Below are positions 35,258 to 45,456 of a stretch of 64,000 nucleotides of DNA, piece after piece. How positions within the stretch are numbered: position 1 is the stretch's first letter; every line of letters begins with the position of its first letter. The position numbers were made by a program, and so were the translations under genes. The notes below the pieces were generated by a model. That model was not told where the DNA came from. It did no database searches and saw nothing but the letters and a program-made list of their open reading frames with translations. Location: NCBI RefSeq assembly GCF_024639685.1, contig NZ_JAHEHX010000004.1:1-64000 (forward strand), written 5' to 3'. Source of the stretch: Polaribacter sp. GTDB lineage: Bacteria > Bacteroidota > Bacteroidia > Flavobacteriales > Flavobacteriaceae.

Positions 35258-35875
35258 CTAATTTCTCATCGAATCAGCAAAAGGAATTCTATTTACAATG
35301 GACCTTCCCAGGGTAACTTCATCTGCATACTCTAACTCATCACCTACTGAAATTCCGCGAGCTATGGTAGAAGTAGTAATATCATATTTTTCTATTTGTT
35401 TGTAAATATAGAAGTTAGTGGTATCACCTTCCATGGTCGAACTTAATGCAAAAATTAACTCTTTTACGGTTCCTTTGTCAACTTTTTCAACTAAAGATTC
35501 TATCTGTAAATTTTGAGGTCCTATTCCCTCTATAGGTGAAATTTTACCTCCTAAAACGTGATATAATCCTTTATATTGAGAAGTACTTTCAATTGCCATT
35601 ACATCTCTGATATCTTCGACAACACAAACTATTTCTGAATTTCGCTTCGAATTATTACAAATATCACAAAATACAGTATCAGATATATTATGACAGTTTT
35701 GACAAGATTTTATATCATTTCTTAACTGTAATAATGCTTCGGCTAAGTAATTCGTATTTTCTTTTGGTTGCTTTAACAAATGTAAAACTAAACGCAATGC
35801 TGTTCGTTTACCAATCCCTGGTAAACGTGAAACTTCATTTACTGCATTTTCTAAAATTTTTGATGAAAAATCCAT
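35258..35875 (-). CDS. recR: Recombination mediator RecR
   Basis: [69 protein letters not shown]. Confidence 0.97.
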   Translation of the reverse strand: MDFSSKILENAVNEVSRLPGIGKRTALRLVLHLLKQPKENTNYLAEALLQLRNDIKSCQNCHNISDTVFCDICNNSKRNSEIVCVVEDIRDVMAIESTSQYKGLYHVLGGKISPIEGIGPQNLQIESLVEKVDKGTVKELIFALSSTMEGDTTNFYIYKQIEKYDITTSTIARGISVGDELEYADEVTLGRSIVNRIPFADSMRN

Positions 35876-35973
35876 ATTTGCAAATTTAAATTATTCAAAA
35901 GAAAAGAATCAATAAAAAATAAAAAAGACTGTTAAATAATATATATTCGTACTTTTCTAAAGAGTATTACAAA

Positions 35974-37410
35974 ATGCAACCACAATATATTATACTTTTA
36001 ATTGTTGGATATTTTTCACTTTTAATGACAATATCTTTCTTCACTAGTAAATCTGCCAATAATACAACCTTTTTTAAAGCTAATAATTCATCTCCATGGT
36101 ATTTAGTTGCCTTTGGAATGATAGGAGCCTCTCTTTCTGGAGTTACATTTATATCTGTACCTGGATGGGTAGAAGCACAAAGCATGAGCTATATGCAAAT
36201 GGTTTTAGGTTACATTGTTGGGTATGCAATCATCGGACTCATTTTACTACCATTATATTATCATTTAAACTTAACATCAATATACACCTATTTAAAAGAT
36301 AGGTTTGGAATCTACTCCTATAAAACTGGGGCAAGTTTTTTTCTGCTTTCTAGGGTTATTGGGGCCTCTTTCCGCCTTTTTTTAGTAGCAAATGTCTTAC
36401 AACTTCTATTGTTTGATGCCTATGGTATCCCTTTTTGGATTACAGTAACCATAACTATTCTACTCATTTGGTTGTATACTTTTAAAGGCGGAATTAAAAC
36501 AATTGTTTGGACAGATTCTTTACAAACCCTATTTATGTTAATTGCTGTTGGAGTTTGTATTTACACCATTACCAAAGAAATGCAGATTATTAATTTATTT
36601 AGCTATATCTCTGAAAACAAACTCTCTAAAACATTCTTTTTTAATGATATAAAATCAGGTGACTATTTTTGGAAAAGATTTTTGGCTGGTGTTTTTGTTG
36701 CAATAGTAATGACTGGTTTAGATCAAGATATGATGCAAAAAAATTTAACTTGTAGAAGCTTAAAAGATGCTCAAAAAAACATGTTTTGGTTTACCATTGT
36801 ATTGGTAATTGTAAATTTCTTTTTCTTAGCTTTAGGGGTTTTATTAACAGATTACGCAATATTGAATGATATTACTGCTCAAAAAGATGAATTATTTCCA
36901 ATTATTGCTACAAAAAGTACATTAGGTATTACCACAGCTATATTTTTTCTCCTTGGATTAATAGCAGCAGCTTACTCTAGTGCAGATTCTGCTTTAACTT
37001 CTTTAACTACTTCATTTAGTATTGACATTCTAGAAATTGACAAGAATAAAAATCAGCAAGAAAAAACAAGAAAAAAAATTCATGTGATTTTCTCCTTTAT
37101 TATAATTATAACTATCCTAATTTTTAAATATTTTATTGCAGATGCAAGTGTTATTGCAAAAATATTTACGTTTGCCAATTATACCTACGGACCACTTTTA
37201 GGGTTATATGCTTTTGGACTTTTTACAAAATTGAATGTTAAAGATAAATGGGTTCCTTTTATTTGTATTTTATCACCTATAATTACGTATTTATCCAATT
37301 ATTTTTCATTGCTTACATTTAATTTTAACTTTGGTTATGCTTTATTAATTATTAATGGAGCTTTTACATTTATAGGACTCTACATAATAAAAAACAGAAA
37401 AAATAATTAG
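35974..37410 (+). CDS. Sodium:solute symporter family protein
   Basis: Multi-TM; GMIGASLSGVTFISVPGWVEAQSMSYMQMVLGY, GLDQDMMQKNLTCRSLKDAQKNM, GLIAAAYSSADSALTSLTTSF. Confidence 0.9.
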   Translation: MQPQYIILLIVGYFSLLMTISFFTSKSANNTTFFKANNSSPWYLVAFGMIGASLSGVTFISVPGWVEAQSMSYMQMVLGYIVGYAIIGLILLPLYYHLNLTSIYTYLKDRFGIYSYKTGASFFLLSRVIGASFRLFLVANVLQLLLFDAYGIPFWITVTITILLIWLYTFKGGIKTIVWTDSLQTLFMLIAVGVCIYTITKEMQIINLFSYISENKLSKTFFFNDIKSGDYFWKRFLAGVFVAIVMTGLDQDMMQKNLTCRSLKDAQKNMFWFTIVLVIVNFFFLALGVLLTDYAILNDITAQKDELFPIIATKSTLGITTAIFFLLGLIAAAYSSADSALTSLTTSFSIDILEIDKNKNQQEKTRKKIHVIFSFIIIITILIFKYFIADASVIAKIFTFANYTYGPLLGLYAFGLFTKLNVKDKWVPFICILSPIITYLSNYFSLLTFNFNFGYALLIINGAFTFIGLYIIKNRKNN

Positions 37411-37493
37411 TTTTTAAAAGAAGCTACTAAAGAAAATGATTACGAAAAATCTAAAATAATTTTTAATAGTAATAATTTAAGACTATTAATTTC

Positions 37494-37520
37494 AAGAGCC
37501 GACTTTATCGCTCTTTTTTT
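37494..37520 (+). terminator. Terminator after the symporter gene
   Basis: AAGAGCcgactttatcGCTCTTTTTTTT. Confidence 0.6.
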
Positions 37521-37581
37521 TACTTCATTTTTTTGATTTTATTTTTAAATCATTCGTATTTTTACAATATAAATTTAAGTA

Positions 37582-38229
37582 ATGACTAGAGATTTAAGTA
37601 ATTATAGAAAAACATACAATAAGAAAGAACTTTTAGAAAATAACTGCCCGAAAAACCCAATGGAACTTTTCCAAATTTGGTTTAAAAATGCAGAGGAATC
37701 AGATTATATAGAAGAGGCAAATGCTATGTGTATTTCCACTATCGGAAAAGATGGTTTTCCTAAAAGCAGAATTGTGTTATTAAAAGAAATAACCAATGAT
37801 GGTTTTATTTTTTACACAAACTATACTTCAGAAAAAGGAAGAGCAATAGACGAAAACAATAATATTTGCCTATCATTTTTTTGGCCAGCATTAGAGCAAC
37901 AAATTATTATTAAAGGAAAAGCAGAAAAGTTATCCGAACAAACATCAGATCTTTACTTTAATTCTAGGCCAAACGGAAGTAAACTTGGTGCATGGGCATC
38001 CAATCAAAGTAAAGTTGTTTCTTCTAAAAGAGAACTTGAAGACAATTTAAAACAATTCGAAAAAGAATTTAAAAACAAAGATATTCCAAGACCTAAACAT
38101 TGGGGAGGCTTTATAACAAAGCCAATATCAATAGAATTTTGGCAAGGTAGACCAAACCGAATGCACGATAGAATAAGGTATGCATTAGAAAAAGATTTTT
38201 CTTGGAAATTAGAACGTTTAGCTCCTTAA
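37582..38229 (+). CDS. pdxH: Pyridoxamine 5'-phosphate oxidase
   Basis: NAMCISTIGKDGFPKSRIVLLKEITNDGFIFYTNYTSEKGR, SKLGAWASNQS, FWQGRPNRMHDRIRY. Confidence 0.97.
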   Translation: MTRDLSNYRKTYNKKELLENNCPKNPMELFQIWFKNAEESDYIEEANAMCISTIGKDGFPKSRIVLLKEITNDGFIFYTNYTSEKGRAIDENNNICLSFFWPALEQQIIIKGKAEKLSEQTSDLYFNSRPNGSKLGAWASNQSKVVSSKRELEDNLKQFEKEFKNKDIPRPKHWGGFITKPISIEFWQGRPNRMHDRIRYALEKDFSWKLERLAP

Positions 38230-38260
38230 ATTTTTATATTTACAAATCAACAATAACCAA

Positions 38261-38749
38261 ATGAAAACATTATATATCGTTCGTCATGCAAAGTCTTCTT
38301 GGGAATATTCAGGGATACATGACATTGATAGGCCTTTAAAAAAAAGAGGGATAAATGATGCATATTTAATGTCTAAAGTTCTAAATAAAATGGTTGATAA
38401 ACCAGACGTTTTTATTTCTAGTAGCGCAAATAGAGCTCTACATACTGGCATTATTTTTTGTGACAATTTTGGTTTTCCACTTTTTAATTTACAAATAAAA
38501 AAACAGCTTTATAGTTTTAGTGATGGATATTTAGTAAAAACTGTTAAAGCTTTAGACGACGGTTTCAACTCTGCTATTATATTTAGTCATGACCATGGCA
38601 TAAACACCTTTGTAAATGAATTTGGAAATAGACCAATTGCCCATGTACCAACATGTGGTATTATTGGTTTAAAATTTAAAGAAAAACACTGGAAAAATAT
38701 TCGAAGAGGAGAAACTTTTTTAATTGAATATCCTAAAAACCACAAATAA
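38261..38749 (+). CDS. SixA-like histidine phosphatase family protein
   Basis: MKTLYIVRHAKSSWEYSGIHDIDRPLKKRGINDA. Confidence 0.9.
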   Translation: MKTLYIVRHAKSSWEYSGIHDIDRPLKKRGINDAYLMSKVLNKMVDKPDVFISSSANRALHTGIIFCDNFGFPLFNLQIKKQLYSFSDGYLVKTVKALDDGFNSAIIFSHDHGINTFVNEFGNRPIAHVPTCGIIGLKFKEKHWKNIRRGETFLIEYPKNHK

Positions 38750-38752
38750 ATC

Positions 38753-39649
38753 TTGTTAGAAATAAAGAAATATGGTGCTATAGACATTGGATCAAATGCA
38801 ATTCGTTTATTGATTTCGAATGTTATTGTAAAAGAAGACAAAGAAACGCAATTCAAAAAATCTTCTTTAGTTAGGGTACCTATCCGTTTAGGGGCAGATT
38901 CATTCGTTAATGGATTAATAAGTGATTCCAATACAGATAGAATGATTTCTGCAATAAAAGCTTTTAAACTTTTAATGAATGTAAATGGCGTAGAGCGCTA
39001 CAAAGCTTGTGCTACCTCTGCAATGCGTGAAGCTACAAATGGTGAAACCATAGTAGAAAAAATTGAAGCAGAAACAGGTGTAAAAATAGATATTATTGGA
39101 GGTAAAGAAGAAGCAAGTATTATATCATCTACAGATTTAGACGAGTTAATACAAGGTAATAACGCTTATTTGTATGTAGATGTTGGTGGCGGAAGTACTG
39201 AATTTACATTATTTTCTGAGGGAAAAATAATTACCTCAAAATCTTTTAAGATGGGAACAGTTCGTTTACTTAACAATAAGAAAGCTATAAATAAAGAAGT
39301 TTTTGGAAGCGTTCAGAAATGGATCTACAAAAACACAAAAGATTTAAAAAAAATATCTTTAATCGGTTCTGGAGGAAATATTAATAAACTATTCAAAATG
39401 TCTGGTAGAACTGAGGGAAAACCAATTTCTTACATTTATTTAAATGCGCAATATCAATTTTTAAAAAAAATGAGTTATCAAGACAGAATTACTGAACTTG
39501 GTTTAAATCCTGATAGAGCTGATGTTATAATTCCTGCAACAAAAATATACCTATCTGCCATGAAATGGAGTGGTGCAAAAAAAATATTTGTCCCTAAAAT
39601 TGGACTAGCTGACGGGATTATTAAAAGTTTACACTTCAATAAACTTTAA
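38753..39649 (+). CDS. Ppx/GppA family exopolyphosphatase
   Basis: YGAIDIGSNAIRLLISNV, CATSAMREATNGE, VDVGGGSTEFTLFSEG; TTG start. Confidence 0.9.
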   Translation: MLEIKKYGAIDIGSNAIRLLISNVIVKEDKETQFKKSSLVRVPIRLGADSFVNGLISDSNTDRMISAIKAFKLLMNVNGVERYKACATSAMREATNGETIVEKIEAETGVKIDIIGGKEEASIISSTDLDELIQGNNAYLYVDVGGGSTEFTLFSEGKIITSKSFKMGTVRLLNNKKAINKEVFGSVQKWIYKNTKDLKKISLIGSGGNINKLFKMSGRTEGKPISYIYLNAQYQFLKKMSYQDRITELGLNPDRADVIIPATKIYLSAMKWSGAKKIFVPKIGLADGIIKSLHFNKL

Positions 39650-39710
39650 GTACTTCTAACACTATTATTTATATATCTATTTATATCTACAATAAAAAAA
39701 ATAAAGCATA

Positions 39711-40736
39711 TTAATCTTTATTTGAAATTGAATTTAAAACTAAGGAATTGAATTCCTTTTCTTTATTATTTAAAAATTTTGTTTCTATCTCTAAAAATGA
39801 AAGTTGAGGTAATTTATCTTGAAGTCTTACGTAATCTTTTTCTGTGGTTAAAAGAACTTTCTCATTACTACGTAATTTCATAAAAGTAGTGGAAATTTCT
39901 TCTAAATCTTTTTTTGAAAAATGGTGGTGATCAGGATATTTTAAGTGGTGAAAATTAATTTTATTTTCTTCTAAATATTCTATTAAAGGATTAGGGTTTG
40001 CAATACCTGTAATTAATACAATTTCTTTAGAAATTAATTGATCTATAGAATATGAAAAAGCTCCTTTAGTTAAACTTGCATAAGAGATTGTAGAAAAAAA
40101 CACAGGCTTCTTAAATTTAGAAAAATTTGCTGTAATTAAATCCTGTTGATTTTTAGTTAAACTTTCAGGACATTTAGTTACTACAATTACGTTTGCTCTG
40201 TAGGCTCCTCTAGAGGACTCCCTTAAATTTCCTGTAGGTAGTAAAAAATCATCTGTGAATAAGTCATTATATTTTGTTAAGAGTATTAGAAAACTTCCAT
40301 TTATTTTTCTATGTTGATAAGCATCATCTAATAGAATTACTTTAGGAGATTCATTCTTTAATAAATTTTGCACGCCTGAAACTCTTTTTTCATTTACGGA
40401 TACTGATACTGACTTAAATTTTAGGAAATACTGTAAAGGTTCATCACCAACGTCTAAAGACTTATGGTTATTATTTACATTGATATGACCTTTTGTTTTT
40501 CTTCCATACCCTCTGCTTAAAATTCCAATCTTATAGGAGTTTTTTAACAACCTAACTAGATATTCAACTTGAGGTGTTTTCCCAGTACCACCAACACTTA
40601 AATTACCAACAATTATAATAGGTATTTGAAAAGAGGTCGAACTCAAAATAGTATAATCATATAATAAATTACGACACCAAGTAATTAAACCATACAATAA
40701 ACTAAAAGGTAACAATAAAAATCTTAGTAATTTCAT
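39711..40736 (-). CDS. lpxK: Tetraacyldisaccharide 4'-kinase
   Basis: PIIIVGNLSVGGTGKTPQVEYLVRLL, ILSRGYGRKTKG, GDEPLQYFLKF, LLDDAYQHRKI. Confidence 0.95.
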   Translation of the reverse strand: MKLLRFLLLPFSLLYGLITWCRNLLYDYTILSSTSFQIPIIIVGNLSVGGTGKTPQVEYLVRLLKNSYKIGILSRGYGRKTKGHINVNNNHKSLDVGDEPLQYFLKFKSVSVSVNEKRVSGVQNLLKNESPKVILLDDAYQHRKINGSFLILLTKYNDLFTDDFLLPTGNLRESSRGAYRANVIVVTKCPESLTKNQQDLITANFSKFKKPVFFSTISYASLTKGAFSYSIDQLISKEIVLITGIANPNPLIEYLEENKINFHHLKYPDHHHFSKKDLEEISTTFMKLRSNEKVLLTTEKDYVRLQDKLPQLSFLEIETKFLNNKEKEFNSLVLNSISNKD

Positions 40737-40787
40737 TAGAGTAAAAATACATTAAAAATGTTAACTTTGAATTTCAATATTTTTAAA

Positions 40788-41882
40788 ATGACTATTAAAA
40801 ACGTAACAGATTATATCGAAAAACTTGCGCCTTTAAATTATGCTGAATCGTTTGACAATGTTGGTTTATTGGTTGGGAATCCAAATACAAAAATAACAAA
40901 TGTATTGGTATGTTTAGACACTTTAGAAGAAACTGTAGACGAGGCCATTGCAAAAAAATGTAATTTAATTGTTAGTTTTCATCCTATTATTTTTAATGGT
41001 TTAAAAAAAATAACTGGTACTAATTATGTGGAGCGAGTTGTCTTAAAAGCAATAAAAAACAACATTTCAATCTATGCTACACATACAGCACTAGACAACT
41101 CAAAAGATGGAGTGTCCTCTAAAATATGTGATGTTTTAGGATTAAAAAACAAAACTGTTTTAATTCCTAAAAAGGGGATTATAAAAAAACTTACAACTTA
41201 TATCCCAAAAGAACAAGCCTCTTTTGTAAGAGAGGCCCTTTTTAAAGTAAATAAAAATAATCTTGGAAATTACAGTGATGCCTCTTTTAATGTTTTAGGA
41301 AAAGGTACTTTTAAAGGAAATGGGAAATCTACTCCAACATATGGAGAAAAAAACAAATTACATACAGAAGAAGAAATAAAACTAACCCTACTTTTTGAAA
41401 GTAAAGATGAGTTTACAATATTAAAAACACTCAAAGAAAAGCATCCTTATGAAGAAGTTGCTTATGAAGTAACAACAATAGATAATATTCACCAAGAAAT
41501 AGGTATGGGGATGATTGGAGAGTTTAAAAAAGAAATGGATGAAAAAAAATTTTTAAATTATCTAAAAAAAACAATGAAAACTAATTGTGTAAGACACTCA
41601 GAATTTTTAGGGAAAAACATAAAAAAAGTCGCTGTTTTAGGAGGTGCTGGGAGCTTTGCTATTGATACCGCAAAAAGAGTTGGAGCTGACGCATACATTA
41701 GTGCTGATTTTAAATACCATGATTTTTTTAAAGCTGAAAAAAGTATTCTACTAGCCGATATTGGGCATTATGAGAGTGAACAGTTTACAAAAAACCTTTT
41801 GGTTGATTATCTTACAAAAAAATTTAGTAATTTTGCAGTCATTTTATCAGAAAAAAGTACAAATCCTATATATTATATATAA
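40788..41882 (+). CDS. Nif3-like dinuclear metal center hexameric protein
   Basis: APLNYAESFDNVGLLVGNP, CNLIVSFHPIIFNGLKKI, ADIGHYESEQFTK; ORF track start 40758, ATG at 40788 preferred. Confidence 0.92.
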   Translation: MTIKNVTDYIEKLAPLNYAESFDNVGLLVGNPNTKITNVLVCLDTLEETVDEAIAKKCNLIVSFHPIIFNGLKKITGTNYVERVVLKAIKNNISIYATHTALDNSKDGVSSKICDVLGLKNKTVLIPKKGIIKKLTTYIPKEQASFVREALFKVNKNNLGNYSDASFNVLGKGTFKGNGKSTPTYGEKNKLHTEEEIKLTLLFESKDEFTILKTLKEKHPYEEVAYEVTTIDNIHQEIGMGMIGEFKKEMDEKKFLNYLKKTMKTNCVRHSEFLGKNIKKVAVLGGAGSFAIDTAKRVGADAYISADFKYHDFFKAEKSILLADIGHYESEQFTKNLLVDYLTKKFSNFAVILSEKSTNPIYYI

Positions 41883-41884
41883 AC

Positions 41885-42658
41885 ATGGCAAAGAAGAAAG
41901 AAGTTTCGGTTGAAGAAAAATTAAGAGCTCTATATGATTTACAATTGATAGACTCAAGAATTGATGAAATTAGAAATGTAAGAGGTGAACTACCTCTAGA
42001 AGTTGAAGATTTAGAAGATGAAGTTGCTGGTTTAAACACACGAATCTCTAACTTAGAAAACGATGTTACTAGTCTAGAAACAGACATTAACAATAAGAAA
42101 ATAGCCATAGACGAGTCTAAGTCGTTAATGAAAAAATACGAGGAGCAACAACAAAAGGTTCGTAACAATAGAGAATTTGATTCTTTATCTAAAGAAATTG
42201 AGTTTCAAGATTTAGAAATTCAATTGGCAGAAAAAAGAATTAATGAGTACAAAGCAAAAATTGCTCAAAAAATAGAAGTGATTGACACTACTAAAGAAAA
42301 GTTAGCAAAACAAGAAAAACATTTAGGTCATAAAAAATCTGAGTTAGATGCTATCTTAAAAGAGACTGAAAAAGAAGAAACTCTTTTAATAAAAAAATCA
42401 AAAGAATTTGGTGAGTCTTTAGACAAACATTTATATTCAGCTTATAATAGAATTAGAACAAAAGTTAAAAATGGTCTTGCAGTAGTTGCTATTGAACGTG
42501 GAGCGTCTGGAGGTTCTTATTTTACATTACCACCACAAGTACAACTAGAAATTGCGAATAGAAAGAAAATAACCATTGATGAGCACAGTGGACGTATCTT
42601 AGTTGATGCTGCCTTAGCAGAGGAAGAAAAAGAAAAAATGGACAAGTTATTTTCTTAA
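41885..42658 (+). CDS. C4-type zinc-ribbon family protein (coiled coil) with the Cys ligands missing
   Basis: Long coiled coil then VVAIERGASGGSYFTLPPQVQLEIANRKKITIDEHSGRILVD, aligning to the zinc-ribbon region but without Cys. Confidence 0.85.
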   Translation: MAKKKEVSVEEKLRALYDLQLIDSRIDEIRNVRGELPLEVEDLEDEVAGLNTRISNLENDVTSLETDINNKKIAIDESKSLMKKYEEQQQKVRNNREFDSLSKEIEFQDLEIQLAEKRINEYKAKIAQKIEVIDTTKEKLAKQEKHLGHKKSELDAILKETEKEETLLIKKSKEFGESLDKHLYSAYNRIRTKVKNGLAVVAIERGASGGSYFTLPPQVQLEIANRKKITIDEHSGRILVDAALAEEEKEKMDKLFS

Positions 42659-42672
42659 TTTTAATAAGAATT

Positions 42673-42710
42673 AAAAAAAAACTCGAAGTATATACTTCGA
42701 GTTTTTTTTA
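42673..42710. terminator. Bidirectional terminator between convergent genes
   Basis: Perfect palindrome ACTCGAAGTATATACTTCGAGT (42681-42702) flanked by A and T runs. Confidence 0.85.
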
Positions 42711-44591
42711 TTAAAAGTCTAACCTCTTTAAATAATCCATTTTCAGTTTCCAAACAGAAATATCTTTTTTGTAACTCTCTACTTGATTTCTAACATTTTT
42801 AACCAATGGATTATCTTCTTTTGCATTAGAGAAAAAGCCTAAATTATTTTCTAGTTGTTGAATTTCTTTTTGAATTTCATCAATCTTTTTTCTTATAAAC
42901 TGTTGCTCAGAAACAAGTTTGTTCGTATCATTATCTAAAACATAAGAGTCTATTAAGTTTGTAAATTTTAACATTAAAACATCTGCTTTATCTAAAGACA
43001 GGTTTTCTAACATTTTATCTACTTCACCATTAAATTTATCTTTAAATTCTTTAGCATTTTTAGGTAAACTCCCTAATTTTCTCCAAGCATCTATAATATC
43101 TAATACTTCTTCTTTAGAAGAAGGTTTTGATTCTTTTAACTTTGTTAAAAATTCTTTTTTAGCTTCAACTACTTTGTTTTGTTCTATAGAAACTGAATTC
43201 TTTTCTTTTGTTAACCTGTCAAAATAATGATTACAAGCCCCTTTAAACTTTTTCCAAATATCGTCTGAAAATTTTCTAGGAACATGGCCTATTTTTTTCC
43301 AATCAGCTTGTATTTTTTTATAGGTATTTGTTGTAGATTTCCAGTCCTCGCTGTCTTTAAAAGATTCTGCTATTTCTATTAAGGCTAACTTTTTCTGCAG
43401 GTTTTCTTGCTGTTCGTTCTTCTCTTTTTTGTAAAATGTGTTTTTTGAGGTATTAAATTTCTTAGTAGCTATTTTAAATTTCTGCCAAACCTCTTCACTT
43501 TTATTGAAAGGCAATTTACCAGCGTTAAAATATTCTTGCCTAAGTTTTTCTATTTCAGTAATACTTTTTTTCCAGTCATTGTGCGATTTATTTTTTGAGG
43601 TATCATATGACTCAATCAATGCTATTACTTCAAGTTTTTTATCTATGATTTGTTGAAACTTAGAACGCATTTCTTTAAAATGCTCATGTCTCTTATCATG
43701 GATTTTTTTTGTAGCATCACTAAACTTTTGCCAAACCTCCTCTCTCATTTCCTTAGCTACAGGGCCAATATCTTCTTTCCAATTTTTATGTAATTCTTGC
43801 AACTCTTTAGATGCATAATTTACATCTGGTTCATTAACAAGTGCCTCTGCTTTTTGTATTATTTTTAATTTCTCCTCTAAATTATATTTAAAATCTAAGT
43901 CTCGTAAATCGTTACTTAAGTTTAAGAGGTCATAGAAACGCTCTACATGATGGTGATAAATTTTCCATGTATCATTATAATGAGATTTTGGAACAGGACC
44001 TATAGCTCTCCATTTTTCTTGGATTTCTTTAAAGTCTTTATACATTGTTTTAGCATCTGCTTCATCTATTAAAACTTTTAAACTTGTTATAACTTCATTT
44101 CTTTTGTCTAAATTTTGATTTAATTTAGCATCAATTTCCTTATAGTAAGCATCCCTCCTTTTCTTGTAATCAAACAATAAATCATTATAAGTAACTTTAA
44201 CTGAGCTTGTAAAATTAAAATCGATGGTATTACCCCCTGATGCCAAAAATTCAGCTTTTTTTTCTGCTAATAGCGTACCGAATTTTTTATTAAACTCACT
44301 TTTGATACGTTCTACAGTATCTTTAATTTTTTGTATCGGTTTATTATCTAAGACCTCTTTTAGGCTTACTACTAATTGCTCTAAATTTTTATTTGAAAAA
44401 TCTTCTATTTCTGCATCTTTTTCTTTTCCTGTCTCATCAAGTTTCTCAGGTATTTCAACTTCATTAACTAAATTTTCTTGTGTAAGAATATCTTTAGTAG
44501 TTGTATTTTCCTTCTTTTCTGTTTGTAAACTAGGTTTTTCAGAGCTGTGTAACTCTTTATCCTTTGGCTTTTCGTCTTTATTATCTAACAT
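42711..44591 (-). CDS. DUF349 domain-containing protein
   Basis: Repeated modules W(K)xIGPVPKSHYNDTWKIYHHHVERFYD, WKEDIGPVAKEMREEVWQKF, WKKIGHVPRKFSDDIWKKFK. Confidence 0.9.
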   Translation of the reverse strand: MLDNKDEKPKDKELHSSEKPSLQTEKKENTTTKDILTQENLVNEVEIPEKLDETGKEKDAEIEDFSNKNLEQLVVSLKEVLDNKPIQKIKDTVERIKSEFNKKFGTLLAEKKAEFLASGGNTIDFNFTSSVKVTYNDLLFDYKKRRDAYYKEIDAKLNQNLDKRNEVITSLKVLIDEADAKTMYKDFKEIQEKWRAIGPVPKSHYNDTWKIYHHHVERFYDLLNLSNDLRDLDFKYNLEEKLKIIQKAEALVNEPDVNYASKELQELHKNWKEDIGPVAKEMREEVWQKFSDATKKIHDKRHEHFKEMRSKFQQIIDKKLEVIALIESYDTSKNKSHNDWKKSITEIEKLRQEYFNAGKLPFNKSEEVWQKFKIATKKFNTSKNTFYKKEKNEQQENLQKKLALIEIAESFKDSEDWKSTTNTYKKIQADWKKIGHVPRKFSDDIWKKFKGACNHYFDRLTKEKNSVSIEQNKVVEAKKEFLTKLKESKPSSKEEVLDIIDAWRKLGSLPKNAKEFKDKFNGEVDKMLENLSLDKADVLMLKFTNLIDSYVLDNDTNKLVSEQQFIRKKIDEIQKEIQQLENNLGFFSNAKEDNPLVKNVRNQVESYKKDISVWKLKMDYLKRLDF

Positions 44592-44700
44592 ATCTACAAT
44601 GTTTAAGGTCTAATATAATAGTATGATTATATTGTCTTTAAAAATAAGGACATCTTACATAAATAACAAGTTTTATTAATAGCTAAAATTTATACTAAAA

Positions 44701-45456
44701 TTAAGAGTTCCAAATCCTCCAAGATTCCTCTGCCTGTAGTTCTAACATTTCATAACCATTCTTAATTGACGCTCCTTTTTGCCTACCATTTGCCAAAAAT
44801 TTAGAAACCTGTGGATTGTAAATTAAATCGTAAAGTAGGTGATTAGGTGTTATGAATTGGTAAGGAATATTTGGACAGTTGTTAACGTGTGGCGAGGTCC
44901 CTAAAGGTGTTGAATTTACAATTAAAGTATAATCTTCTATAATTTCTCGCGATAAATCAGCATATGATATTTGTTTTTTCCCTTCAGGATTCCTTGACAC
45001 AAACTTGTATTTAATATCATTACGCTTTAATGCATAAGCAATGGCTTTAGAAGCACCACCAGTTCCTAAAATTAATGCTTTTTTGTGGTGTTTGTTTAAT
45101 AACGGTGTAATTGATTTTTCAAAACCAACAACATCTGAATTGTATCCTTTTAAATTTCCTCTTCTGGTAATTTTAATGGTATTGACAGCTCCTATTTCTT
45201 TGGCTGTTTTATCTATCTTATCTAAATAAGGAATTACTGCTTCTTTATAAGGAATAGTAACATTTATCCCTAAAACTGATTCATTATCTTCTAAAATACT
45301 TGGAAAATCTTCGATTTTAGGTAAATCAAAATTAACATAATTGTGATTATCTAAATTCAGTTGCTTAAACTTTTCACTAAAATAACCTCTTGAAAATGAG
45401 TAAGAAATATCTTTACCCAATAAACCGAACAATCTACTTTTTTCTTTTTTTTCCAT
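44701..45456 (-). CDS. aroE: Shikimate dehydrogenase
   Basis: FGLLGKDISYSFSRGYFSEKF, GINVTIPYKEAVIPYLDK, GAVNTIKI, GYNSDVVGF, LILGTGGASKAIAYAL. Confidence 0.95.
   Translation of the reverse strand: MEKKEKSRLFGLLGKDISYSFSRGYFSEKFKQLNLDNHNYVNFDLPKIEDFPSILEDNESVLGINVTIPYKEAVIPYLDKIDKTAKEIGAVNTIKITRRGNLKGYNSDVVGFEKSITPLLNKHHKKALILGTGGASKAIAYALKRNDIKYKFVSRNPEGKKQISYADLSREIIEDYTLIVNSTPLGTSPHVNNCPNIPYQFITPNHLLYDLIYNPQVSKFLANGRQKGASIKNGYEMLELQAEESWRIWNS

Noticed and set aside
42681-42702. 22-bp perfect palindrome ACTCGAAGTATATACTTCGAGT as a protein-binding site
   Set aside because: Flanked by A and T runs and located between convergent genes, so a bidirectional terminator explains it
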